From EX4572-165 sp002254885 (GTDB lineage Archaea; Thermoplasmatota; E2; DHVEG-1), in contig JAOZSQ010000045.1 in the NCBI GenBank assembly GCA_029939595.1, forward strand, positions 1 through 17,474: DNA of 17,474 nucleotides, read 5' to 3'. This document shows positions 5,574 to 12,830 of the stretch, piece after piece (positions within the stretch are counted from its first letter, which is position 1; every line of letters starts with the position of its first letter). A model generated the notes under the pieces. It was given only the letters and a program-made list of their open reading frames with translations, did not search any database and had not been told where the DNA came from. The position numbers and the translations under genes were made by a program.

Positions 5574-7913
5574 ATGCAAAAAGAACCCGATATTGTAAAA
5601 GAGTTAAGGGAATCAGAAAAACTTGGATTGTTTTATACTAAGATTCAGAGTACTTATGAACAATTAGAAACAATGGATGACATATTTGAAAATATTCCTG
5701 ATAAGACCATTATTTTTGCTGATGAAAATCATGAAGAAACAGGAAAAATAAGTAAAGAAATAACCCATGAAATCAATAATCTCATCAATACAAGTCCAAT
5801 AACATTTTTCCTCTGGAAAAATGTTGAGGGATGGCCTGTTGAATTTACATCCGATAATGTAAAGAATATTTTTGGTTATACGGCAGAAGAGTTTATCTCT
5901 TGTGATGTGTCATTTATCGATGCCATTCACCCTGATGATTTGAAGAGAACGATAAGTGAAGTTGAAAAATACAGTAAAGAAAAAACAAGAAAAGAATTTA
6001 CTCAAAAGTACCGCATTATTACAAAAAATGGAAAAATAAAATGGATTGAAGATAAAAAAATCATCAGAAGAAACAAACAGGGAAAAATTACACATTACCA
6101 TGGAATTCTTTGGGATATCACAAACCATAAGATTGCAGTAGAACGATATAAAATATTATTTGATTCGTCAAGAGATGCGCTTATGACATTTGCACCCCCG
6201 GATTGGAAATTTACATCTGGAAATCATGCAACTGTTATTCTATTTAAGGCAAAAGATGAAGCAGAATTTACAAAAATGGGTCCTTGGGATATATCTCCCA
6301 AGTATCAACCTGATGGAGAATCTTCAACCGAAAAAGCTAAAAAAATGATTGAAAAAGCTATGGATAAAGGATCTAATTTTTTTGAATGGATGCATAAAAC
6401 ACTAGATGGAAAAGAATTTCCAACAACAGTTCTGTTAACAAGAGTTGAAATTGAGAAAAATAAACCATTTTTGCAAGCTATCGTAAGAGATATTACTGAG
6501 ATTAAAAAAGCGGAAGAAGAAATCATTCTAGCGAAAATTGAATTAGAAAGAAAAAATCAGCAGCATATGGATATAATGAAACGTATGAATAGGTTATCTC
6601 ATGAAACTGAGACAACTTTAATGGATTTAAATCAGATATTTAACAACGCAGCTGATGGAATAGTTGTAATCAATAAGGATTTTCGAATACTAAGGATAAA
6701 TCAAACATATTTAGAAATGTTTGGAATAGATAAAACAAGATCTATAGGGAAAAAATGCTTTGAGGTATTTCAGTTTCAAAGATGTCAAACAGACAATTGT
6801 CCAATGAGGAAGATCATTAAAAACAACAAACGTGATGAATACGAAGAAACAATTATGAATAATAACAATACCGACATTTCATGTTTTGTTACCTCATTAC
6901 CATATTTAAATTCAAATAATGAAGTTATTGGTATTGTTGAAAATTTTAGAGATATAACTGAGTTAAAGAAAATAGAATCAGAACTTAGAGAATATTCTGA
7001 ACAACTAGTATCGATGAATAAAGAATTAGTATCTACACAAGATGAAAGAGAAGACTACGTAGCTCAACTTGAAGAAAGAACTGCTCAACTTCAGAAAATA
7101 AACACTGAGCTTTCTAAATCCGAGAAAAAAATTAAACAACAGAACAATAAATTAAAAAAACTTGATCAGTTAAAATCTGCCTTTTTAAATATTACATCTC
7201 ATGAACTACGCACACCAATGTCATCAATTAAGGGTTATGTACAAATGATCTTGAAAGAAACTCTTGGTGAAATTACTGATGAACAGAAAAAAAGTCTTGA
7301 GATTGTCCTTAGAAACACAAACCGATTAGATAATCTTATCCAAGATATCCTTGATATTTCCAGGTTGGAATCTGGTACAATGAAATTCATCACTGAAATA
7401 ACTAATATAAATAAAATGATAAGTGATGTTGTTGAGACAATGAAATCTTCTGCGGAGTTAAAAGAAATTACAATACATTCAGAAGTACTAGATAATGTCC
7501 AAGATTTATCCATAGATCAAGATCGTGTCAAACAAGTTTTAATTAACCTTATGAATAATGCCATAAAGTTTTCATCAGAGGGAACTGTTATTAATGTCCG
7601 TGCTAAAACTGAAAATGAAAATATTTTATTTGAAGTGCAGGATTTTGGTAGAGGCATTCCAAAAAACCAGCAAAAAATGGTTTTTGATACGTTTTATCAG
7701 GTAGATTCCGGTGTAGATAGAAAGTTTGGAGGAGCAGGATTAGGTCTTGCAATTTCAAGAGGAATTGTTCTTGCCCATGGTGGGAAAATCTGGGTGGAAA
7801 GTAAAGTTAATAAAGGTAGTACTTTTAAATTCACACTTCCAATTAAATCAGTTGAAGACCTAGAGGAAAGATTCAAGGATGTAGATGTGTTTAGATTGCA
7901 AGCTATTAGTTAA
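5574..7913 (+). CDS. Soluble PAS-PAS-PAS sensor histidine kinase, 779 aa
   Basis: Domains in order are PAS1 (about 72-185, ending GILWDITNHK), PAS2 (189-315, ending AIVRDITEIKKAE), a helical linker, PAS3 (350-467, ending NFRDITELKK), and a Gln/Glu/Lys-rich coiled coil (467-532). HisKA follows with phosphoacceptor His543 in SHELRTP, then HATPase_c with the N box at Asn662 (NLMNNAIKF), G1 DFGRGIP, F box FDTFYQ and G2 GGAGLGLAISRG. All catalytic boxes are intact. There are no membrane segments, so it senses an internal signal. PAS3 carries Cys395, Cys404 and Cys409-Pro, a pattern seen in some redox or cofactor-binding PAS domains. ATG 5574 is preferred because GGATGG lies just upstream; ATG 5565 is an alternative. 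Likely partners are the receivers at 4996 and 8051. Confidence 0.9.
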   Translation: MQKEPDIVKELRESEKLGLFYTKIQSTYEQLETMDDIFENIPDKTIIFADENHEETGKISKEITHEINNLINTSPITFFLWKNVEGWPVEFTSDNVKNIFGYTAEEFISCDVSFIDAIHPDDLKRTISEVEKYSKEKTRKEFTQKYRIITKNGKIKWIEDKKIIRRNKQGKITHYHGILWDITNHKIAVERYKILFDSSRDALMTFAPPDWKFTSGNHATVILFKAKDEAEFTKMGPWDISPKYQPDGESSTEKAKKMIEKAMDKGSNFFEWMHKTLDGKEFPTTVLLTRVEIEKNKPFLQAIVRDITEIKKAEEEIILAKIELERKNQQHMDIMKRMNRLSHETETTLMDLNQIFNNAADGIVVINKDFRILRINQTYLEMFGIDKTRSIGKKCFEVFQFQRCQTDNCPMRKIIKNNKRDEYEETIMNNNNTDISCFVTSLPYLNSNNEVIGIVENFRDITELKKIESELREYSEQLVSMNKELVSTQDEREDYVAQLEERTAQLQKINTELSKSEKKIKQQNNKLKKLDQLKSAFLNITSHELRTPMSSIKGYVQMILKETLGEITDEQKKSLEIVLRNTNRLDNLIQDILDISRLESGTMKFITEITNINKMISDVVETMKSSAELKEITIHSEVLDNVQDLSIDQDRVKQVLINLMNNAIKFSSEGTVINVRAKTENENILFEVQDFGRGIPKNQQKMVFDTFYQVDSGVDRKFGGAGLGLAISRGIVLAHGGKIWVESKVNKGSTFKFTLPIKSVEDLEERFKDVDVFRLQAIS

Positions 7914-8050
7914 ATAAGAAAATTTATCGACCATATTGAATCAATTAAAGATGCTTGATATGTATCTAAAGCAGACTCCGACAAGATAATAAAGCCTAAA
8001 AGTATTTGGAAATCTAAAAGAATGTTTAGTGAAATATTGTGAGGAATTAA

Positions 8051-8413
8051 ATGGCAAAAGTAATGGTTGTAGATGATGAACCGGATCTTAGAGATATGAT
8101 AAATCTTATGATGCAAAAAGAGGGATATGAAACAGAAACAGCGGAAAATGGTGAAGATTTTCTTAAAAAAATTGATGATTTTCAACCAGATATTGTCACG
8201 CTTGATGTAATGATGCCCGGTCTTACAACAAAAGAGATACTTGATAAAATTAAGGAAAAAAAGAGCGACCCAAAGATTATTCTCTGTACAGTAGTGCGAT
8301 TTTCTGATAATGAGAAAAAGCGATTATTTGATATGGGAAATGTTATTGATTATATAACTAAACCTTTTGATTTTGATATTGTCATTAAAACTGTAAAGGA
8401 GCATGTTAAATAA
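8051..8413 (+). CDS. Second stand-alone response regulator receiver, 120 aa
   Basis: This is a single REC domain with acidic residues Asp8, Asp9 and Glu10, phosphoacceptor Asp52 in TLDVMMPG, and the conserved lysine in ITKPFDF. The switch region reads LCTVVRF. No output domain is attached. A clear GAGG ribosome site precedes ATG 8051. The gene follows the kinase by 137 nt with no convincing promoter and precedes the KaiC-like gene by 27 nt, so the last two genes are probably co-transcribed. The tight linkage suggests that the phosphorylated receiver acts on the KaiC-like protein. That is inference. Confidence 0.9.
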   Translation: MAKVMVVDDEPDLRDMINLMMQKEGYETETAENGEDFLKKIDDFQPDIVTLDVMMPGLTTKEILDKIKEKKSDPKIILCTVVRFSDNEKKRLFDMGNVIDYITKPFDFDIVIKTVKEHVK

Positions 8414-8440
8414 TATTGATTCCCTCATTTGTGATATATA

Positions 8441-9058
8441 ATGGAAGAAGTATTAAATGTTAATTACTGGAAAGAAGTTCGAAATGAATTTCATAAGATC
8501 CTTGAAAATCTTAGTGGAATTGTTCTTCTAACTCACAACTCAATCGAGTTTCCAGAAATCGTAGATATCATAGAACAAATAAAACCAGATAAACAATTAA
8601 CTATTCTATATCTGTCACTAATTAGAACTTATGATTATATGGATCTTGTATTATCTTCAAGGCAACTAAATAATAAAAGATTTGTTTTTATTGATTGTCC
8701 TTCAAGTTATGCATTTACTTCTGATGATGATACCAATGAATGTATGTATCGGAAAATGCCTAATAATCTACAATCCATGATTGACCTTATTAGACAAGGT
8801 GTTGATAAGGCAAACCCTGACATTGTTATTATTGATCCTATTACTCAATTTATTAATTTTACAAGACCCACCGGTACAGATTTGAATAACCTTTACAATT
8901 TTCTCAAATCATTACGTGATTCGATAAATGTTTTTCAAGATACATTTATATTGTTATATGATACTAAAATGAATATCATGCAGCAGCTTCCAAAGTTATC
9001 TACAGATCTTATTTTAAAAGTTGAAGTAATAAAAGGAACACCACCATGGAAAGATTAA
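8441..9058 (+). CDS. KaiC/RecA-like protein lacking a P-loop, 205 aa
   Basis: The fold pattern follows the KaiC/RadA-like ATPase core. A strand, GIVLLTHNSIEFPE, occupies the place where KaiC proteins have the Walker A loop GxxGxGKT. The next strand is LTILYLS. A Walker B-like strand, PDIVIIDPITQF, is followed by a helix (NNLYNFLKSLRD) and TFILLYDT, which matches the KaiC order. The Walker A Gly-Lys-Thr is absent, so ATP hydrolysis is unlikely and a scaffold or regulatory role is more probable. Such degenerate KaiC-type proteins occur beside receivers and PAS kinases in archaea, as I recall. The gene is complete: its TAA stop lies 3 bp before an insertion sequence. A GTGAT sequence 7 nt upstream is the only ribosome-site hint. 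Confidence 0.65.
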   Translation: MEEVLNVNYWKEVRNEFHKILENLSGIVLLTHNSIEFPEIVDIIEQIKPDKQLTILYLSLIRTYDYMDLVLSSRQLNNKRFVFIDCPSSYAFTSDDDTNECMYRKMPNNLQSMIDLIRQGVDKANPDIVIIDPITQFINFTRPTGTDLNNLYNFLKSLRDSINVFQDTFILLYDTKMNIMQQLPKLSTDLILKVEVIKGTPPWKD

Positions 9059-9065
9059 ATAGTAA

Positions 9066-9079
9066 CCTGAGTTTCGCAC
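9066..9079 (+). repeat. Terminal inverted repeat of the insertion sequence (left)
   Basis: CCTGAGTTTCGCAC is an exact 14-bp match to the complement of 10662-10675. It is the transposase-distal end, downstream of the minus-strand transposase. Confidence 0.85.
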
Positions 9080-9174
9080 ATAGTTCTAGAATTTGTACAT
9101 ATTTTTGATTAGGAATTATTTCGCACTTGGCATTTTTTCATCTTTTTCTGACTGTTGATTGTTTGTAAAATCCT

Positions 9175-10624
9175 TCATCCGGGTTCTTTTTGACAGAAAA
9201 TAAGGGTATTTATCCAATCGAAATTGGATATTACACGTCTTTTCATTCCATTTTTTCCGATAATGATGGTAAGTGCGAAATTTTTTAGGCTTTGTATGAT
9301 GAATTTTGTAGAAATTCGACGTAATGGTTTATGTTTGAAACGAAGCATGCTGATTACTAATTGTGCTAAGAATGCAATGAGTATGGAACCATTGATTTCT
9401 TCTGGTGTCCATACTCTTGTTGGTCGGAGATGTATTTCGTTTTTTATGCTGTTGATAAGTTTTTCAACACTGTCTTTTTCACGGTAAAAGTTGAGTGCTT
9501 CATGAAGTGAGAAATTTTTGATTGAAACCAGTTCAAAAAATCCTTCTTTGCCTGTGATTGATTGTTTAAATGCATTATCTATGGCTTCTTTACGGGATAA
9601 TCCAGTTAGTGGAAATGTAAAGGATAAATGTGTTAGTAAAAAATGATTGCTGTTTTGATATTTTTTCCGTGGTTTTTTCTTGGATTGAATTGTGTTCTGC
9701 AATTCCATTGCTTCATCATATTCTTTTTCTAATCGTTTCCGTCGATTTGATATGACCTCATTATATAAATTCTGAGAGAAATACAGATATTTCGTTCGAC
9801 TGGGAAAAACAATTTTCTTTCCATATATCTCCTCATCTTTTTTCCCAGTGACCACCTGCTTCCATTCCTCTTTATTGAATGTATTAAGATGTTTTTGGAC
9901 ATCACTTTGATTGAGTTTCATCCGGGTGAGATTACTTCATTTTATTAGCAACTATTAAATCAAAATTAGGGTCACCTGATGCGCCAGCATCAAAAATAAG
10001 ACAAGAACCAGCTCTTAAACCAGATTTAATCTGATTAAATGTTTTTTTGAAATGTGTTTGATCATTTACATTACCTGGTTGAATAGTAAGACCAACAGGA
10101 AGTTTAGATCGTTCATCTAATGCAAGTCCCATTGTAACTTGCGGTCGATCTGGACGATGATCTCTGCTTTTACCATATTTAATGAGATCTGAGATTTTCG
10201 CTTCAAAATGAATGCTAGTCCAATCTATGAACACCATGTCCAATCCCACATCATATTCATTCTTGAGAACCTGAAGAATATGATAAAGAATAGAATGTAT
10301 GTTTTCCCCAATTTTCCCCATACCACGATAAAGCACATCTTTACCAAAAGAATCTAACTGCAACTCCGTAAGAAGAAATGGATTATTATTCATCCATTGA
10401 TGACATTTTATCGTGGAATGATTCTCTGTCATTTTATATGAGACCATACCAATGATGAGTTTACTTAATGAATGCCCACGATGTTTGAAATTATCAAGAA
10501 CAGGCAAGAGATGAAGTTCTTCAAAAATCTGCTTCACGATCTGTATGGCTCCAATCGAAAGAGTCTTATTCTGGTTTAGCTTTATGTTATTTGGTGTCTT
10601 CAGTATAGTTTGCATTTTTATCAA
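9175..10624 (-). pseudogene. IS1634-type transposase split by a frameshift
   Basis: The 5' part (10624-9932, 230 aa) holds two catalytic aspartates, in VFIDWTSIHFEAK and LIFDAGASGD. The 3' part (9921-9175, 248 aa from its first ATG) holds the glutamate in FYREKDSVEKLINSIK. That segment fits the IS4-superfamily Y-(2)-R-(3)-E-(6)-K signature, with Lys in place of Arg. The upstream frame stops at TAA 9944-9942. The continuation is in the +1 frame, reading SNLTRMKLNQSD through the same region, so loss of one base or a +1 ribosomal shift near AAG-TAA would explain it. Family transposases are single proteins of roughly 450-560 aa, so the sum fits one broken gene. I favour inactivation, but sequencing error or a programmed shift cannot be excluded. 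Confidence 0.8.
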
Positions 10625-10661
10625 AAAATAAAACTACTGAAGGCACTTAATATTTATCTAA

Positions 10662-10675
10662 GTGCGAAACTCAGG
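10662..10675 (-). repeat. Terminal inverted repeat of the insertion sequence (right)
   Basis: GTGCGAAACTCAGG is the complement of the left repeat at 9066-9079. It lies 38 nt upstream of the transposase start frame and so also overlaps its promoter area. Confidence 0.85.
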
Positions 10676-10703
10676 ATACAATATAAAACCAGTATAAATT
10701 TCA

Positions 10704-11537
10704 CTAATATTTCCTTTTAAATATTCGTTCTCTTGTATTATACGATTCAAAAAGATTTCGTGAATCACCAAATAGTGTCTCTGTTTTTCCCATTACAAAA
10801 AATCCATTCATATTTAGTGCATTGTAAAAATCATTATAAAGAATTTTTTGGAGTTCTCTGTTAAAGTAGATGACAACATTTCTACAAAGTATCATATCAA
10901 AATTAAATTTTTTTATTCCAGATATAAGATCATGGTTTTCAAATTGAACAATTTGTTTTACCTCAGATTTTATTGAATAAATATTATTTTGTATGTTGAA
11001 ATATAATTCAGGATTCTTTATAAAACGTAACTGTTTTATGATATCTGTTTGTGGGACATTAGGTTTTGAAATATATTCGCCTCTTCTTGCATGTTCTATT
11101 GATTCTCTATCAATATCTGAACCTATTATTTTGACCCGTTTCTGTGCATTTTTTAATCCAAGTAACTCAACACACATCATTGCAATACTATACGCCTCTT
11201 TCCCATCTGAGCTTCCTGCACTCCATATACGAATTTTTTCTTTTTCAGAAGAAAGCATTGGCAGTACATCATTTTGGATACATTCATATGCACTGGCATC
11301 TCTAAAAAATTCTGTAACATTGATAGTTAGATAATCACGTAACTGTTGTTGTTCTTGTTGATCTTTTTTTAGTATTTCCCAATATGCATGATAAGTGTCA
11401 ATATTATATACTCGCATTCTTGCATTAAATCGTCTTCCAAGATATGCATCTTTATATTGACCTGTGTTAAAACCAATGAGTTGTTTTACTCCTTTTTTAA
11501 GAGCATGGAAATCAGGCGGATACATTCGTTCTTCCAT
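10704..11537 (-). CDS. cheR: CheR chemotaxis receptor methyltransferase (copy 2), 277 aa
   Basis: The architecture matches copy 1 at 3876. The N-terminal CheR domain contains RRFNARMRVYN and NVTEFFRD. The SAM domain contains IWSAGSSDGKEAYSIAM, IIGSDID and CRNVVIYFNREL. The two copies are the same length and clearly homologous throughout, with roughly half of the residues identical in the stretches compared. The first half is better conserved than the C-terminal 30 residues, which end KRKY here. This is the last gene of the che operon. It follows cheD by 18 nt, which contain GGGG as the only ribosome-site hint. An ATG four codons further in (11525) is an alternative start. The stop lies 24 bp from the insertion sequence, so the operon may have been cut off from downstream genes. 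Confidence 0.93.
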   Translation of the reverse strand: MEERMYPPDFHALKKGVKQLIGFNTGQYKDAYLGRRFNARMRVYNIDTYHAYWEILKKDQQEQQQLRDYLTINVTEFFRDASAYECIQNDVLPMLSSEKEKIRIWSAGSSDGKEAYSIAMMCVELLGLKNAQKRVKIIGSDIDRESIEHARRGEYISKPNVPQTDIIKQLRFIKNPELYFNIQNNIYSIKSEVKQIVQFENHDLISGIKKFNFDMILCRNVVIYFNRELQKILYNDFYNALNMNGFFVMGKTETLFGDSRNLFESYNTRERIFKRKY

Positions 11538-11555
11538 ACGGATTTTTCCCCTTAT

Positions 11556-12044
11556 TTAAATTGTTTTTTCACAGATATCGTTTGGTTCTTTTTTTACCAT
11601 TTTTATGAAAAGTTCTTTATTTTCAGGATAAAACGTAATGGTCCTTCCTCTTTTTCCACCAATATCTTTGTTAACGAGGCGGATATTAAATTCTTTAAGA
11701 ATATCTCGTACAGCTTTTGCATTTCGATCCCCTATCTTGAGAATGTCATCTGTGAAATCAAATATACTTGCTCCACCAGCAATTTTTGCCTGTATTTTTT
11801 CAATTTTTGCCCCTACTTTTTTCATTTCTTCAAGGAGTGCAGGTATTGCAGAATCAGCATATTTTCCAATTTTATCTTTTTTTACTCCAATTTCTGGAAG
11901 CATGATATGAGACATACCCGATACATTTGTTGTTGGGTCATAGAGAACGATACCTATACAACTTCCAAGACCTATTGTTGTTATTGGGGTATTATCTGTT
12001 ACAACGGTATAGTCTCCAATTCCAATTACAACTGCATCTTTCAT
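11556..12044 (-). CDS. cheD: CheD receptor glutamine deamidase, 162 aa
   Basis: CheD deamidates receptor glutamines to glutamates and forms a complex with CheC. Numbered from ATG 12044, the catalytic residues are Thr23, Cys29 (GLGSCIGIVLYD) and His46 (MSHIMLP). Their spacing is the same as Thr21/Cys27/His44 of Thermotoga maritima CheD. The tail has the expected KIGGKRGRTITFYP-like receptor-binding region (residues about 130-145). ATG 12044 is chosen because GGAG lies 8 nt upstream; a frame extension to 12071 would encode nine residues across that site. The gene is separated from cheC by about 165 nt, an unusually wide gap for this operon, which holds a hairpin and a TATA-like sequence, so it could have its own promoter. 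Confidence 0.92.
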   Translation of the reverse strand: MKDAVVIGIGDYTVVTDNTPITTIGLGSCIGIVLYDPTTNVSGMSHIMLPEIGVKKDKIGKYADSAIPALLEEMKKVGAKIEKIQAKIAGGASIFDFTDDILKIGDRNAKAVRDILKEFNIRLVNKDIGGKRGRTITFYPENKELFIKMVKKEPNDICEKTI

Positions 12045-12120
12045 ATTTTTTTCTCCATATATCATAGCCATTTTTTATTATGCAAGTGATTCTAATTTTT
12101 CCCTTACAATACCATCTGTT

Positions 12121-12130
12121 TCTTATATGA
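12121..12130 (-). promoter_or_regulatory. Possible internal promoter for cheD-cheR
   Basis: The minus strand reads TCATATAAGA, a fair TATA box, in the cheC-cheD gap. A start near 12100 would leave a leader of about 55 nt to ATG 12044. The support is position and composition only. Confidence 0.25.
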
Positions 12131-12180
12131 CAAATGGGGGGTTTTTTATCACAGTTAACAGTTTTTTGTGCTTCTTATTT

Positions 12181-12199
12181 ATTTGAGTTGCCCTCAAAT
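12181..12199 (-). other. Hairpin 11 nt after cheC
   Basis: ATTTGAG and CTCAAAT pair perfectly over 7 bp around a 5-nt loop. There is no T tract directly after it on the minus strand, so it is not a typical oligo-T terminator. It could be an RNA processing or stability element separating cheC from cheD-cheR. Confidence 0.4.
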
Positions 12200-12210
12200 T
12201 ATTATTTTTT

Positions 12211-12816
12211 TTATTTTACTCCAAGTTTATCAAGAATAATATCTATTGATTGAGGTTCAGGTATTAAGAGCATATCTATTTTGAAATTTTTCTTATCTTC
12301 CTCTTTTAAATCAACATTAAAGAATAAGATTTGATTTGCAACTTGTCCGATTTGAATGAGAACGTAATCAATAATTGCATCAGGCATATCATAAGCAATT
12401 TTTGGTGGGCCAGGAATTAGACTCATTTGAAAAAGTTCGGAAAGACTATCAAAAAATGCACACATTATCACATTTCCTAATTCACTTAAAGAGGATTTAT
12501 CTATCTCCGATAATATTTCAACAGATGAATCATGCTGTCTTTGAAGAAGTTCATCTGCAATTGAAAATGCACTATCTTTTGGGATAAGAAGCATAACATA
12601 AGATGGGAGTTCTTTGGATATCCGTAGAAAAATTCCAACAACCTCTTGTTCTTTTTCAATATGATTTGTTACATCTTCAAGATTAATAAGTTCTGCTTTT
12701 GGAATTCCCATTTGGATTTTTCTTTGAATCATCTGAGATAATGCAGTTGATGCGTTACCTGCTCCGATATTTGCCATTTCTTGCAATGCATCTTTCTGTT
12801 CTTTATTTATTTTCAT
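12211..12816 (-). CDS. cheC: CheC CheY-P phosphatase, 201 aa
   Basis: CheC removes phosphate from CheY-P and is stimulated by CheD. Both active-site motifs are present: DALQEMANIGAGNA (Glu13, Asn16) and SSLSELGNVIMC (Glu112, Asn115). These numbers, counted from ATG 12816, equal those of Thermotoga maritima CheC, which is why I prefer this start. In-frame TTG 12834 and ATG 12825 are alternatives, and the TTG would overlap the cheA stop, allowing coupling. No strong ribosome site separates the three. Having two intact sites marks it as a true CheC rather than CheX or a single-site variant. It lies between cheA and cheD, its complex partner. Confidence 0.92.
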   Translation of the reverse strand: MKINKEQKDALQEMANIGAGNASTALSQMIQRKIQMGIPKAELINLEDVTNHIEKEQEVVGIFLRISKELPSYVMLLIPKDSAFSIADELLQRQHDSSVEILSEIDKSSLSELGNVIMCAFFDSLSELFQMSLIPGPPKIAYDMPDAIIDYVLIQIGQVANQILFFNVDLKEEDKKNFKIDMLLIPEPQSIDIILDKLGVK

Positions 12817-12830
12817 TTCTAGCATATAAT

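Larger units (their letters stand above)
9062..10679 (-). mobile_element. Insertion sequence of IS1634/IS4 type, about 1.6 kb
   Basis: Terminal inverted repeats are CCTGAGTTTCGCAC at 9066-9079 and its complement at 10662-10675. They extend outward to GTA[A/T]CCTGAG with one mismatch, which gives ends at 9062 and 10679. The 4-bp sequence AATA flanks both extended ends (9058-9061 and 10680-10683) as a possible target duplication, but in AT-rich DNA this is weak. TTTCGCACTT recurs inside the left end at 9119-9128 and could be a second transposase-binding site. The element encodes one transposase on the minus strand, split by a frameshift. It lies between convergent genes and disrupts none. Confidence 0.85.

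Noticed and set aside
5565..9058. KaiABC-type circadian clock
   Set aside because: The KaiC-like protein is a single short domain without a Walker A loop, and there is no KaiA or KaiB. Only a fold relationship is supported.
9040..9061. Truncation of the KaiC-like gene by the insertion sequence
   Set aside because: Its stop codon lies outside the element, 3 bp before the extended end, so the frame ends on its own.
9224..9487. 87-codon + strand frame within the insertion sequence
   Set aside because: It is antisense to the transposase 3' part, which has the catalytic signature; no independent evidence.
11388..12089. 233-codon open frame on the + strand opposite cheD and the start of cheR copy 2
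   Set aside because: The product is very rich in Cys, Tyr, Phe and Ser with no domain pattern, and it lies antisense to two well-recognised genes. It is a shadow of their codon use.
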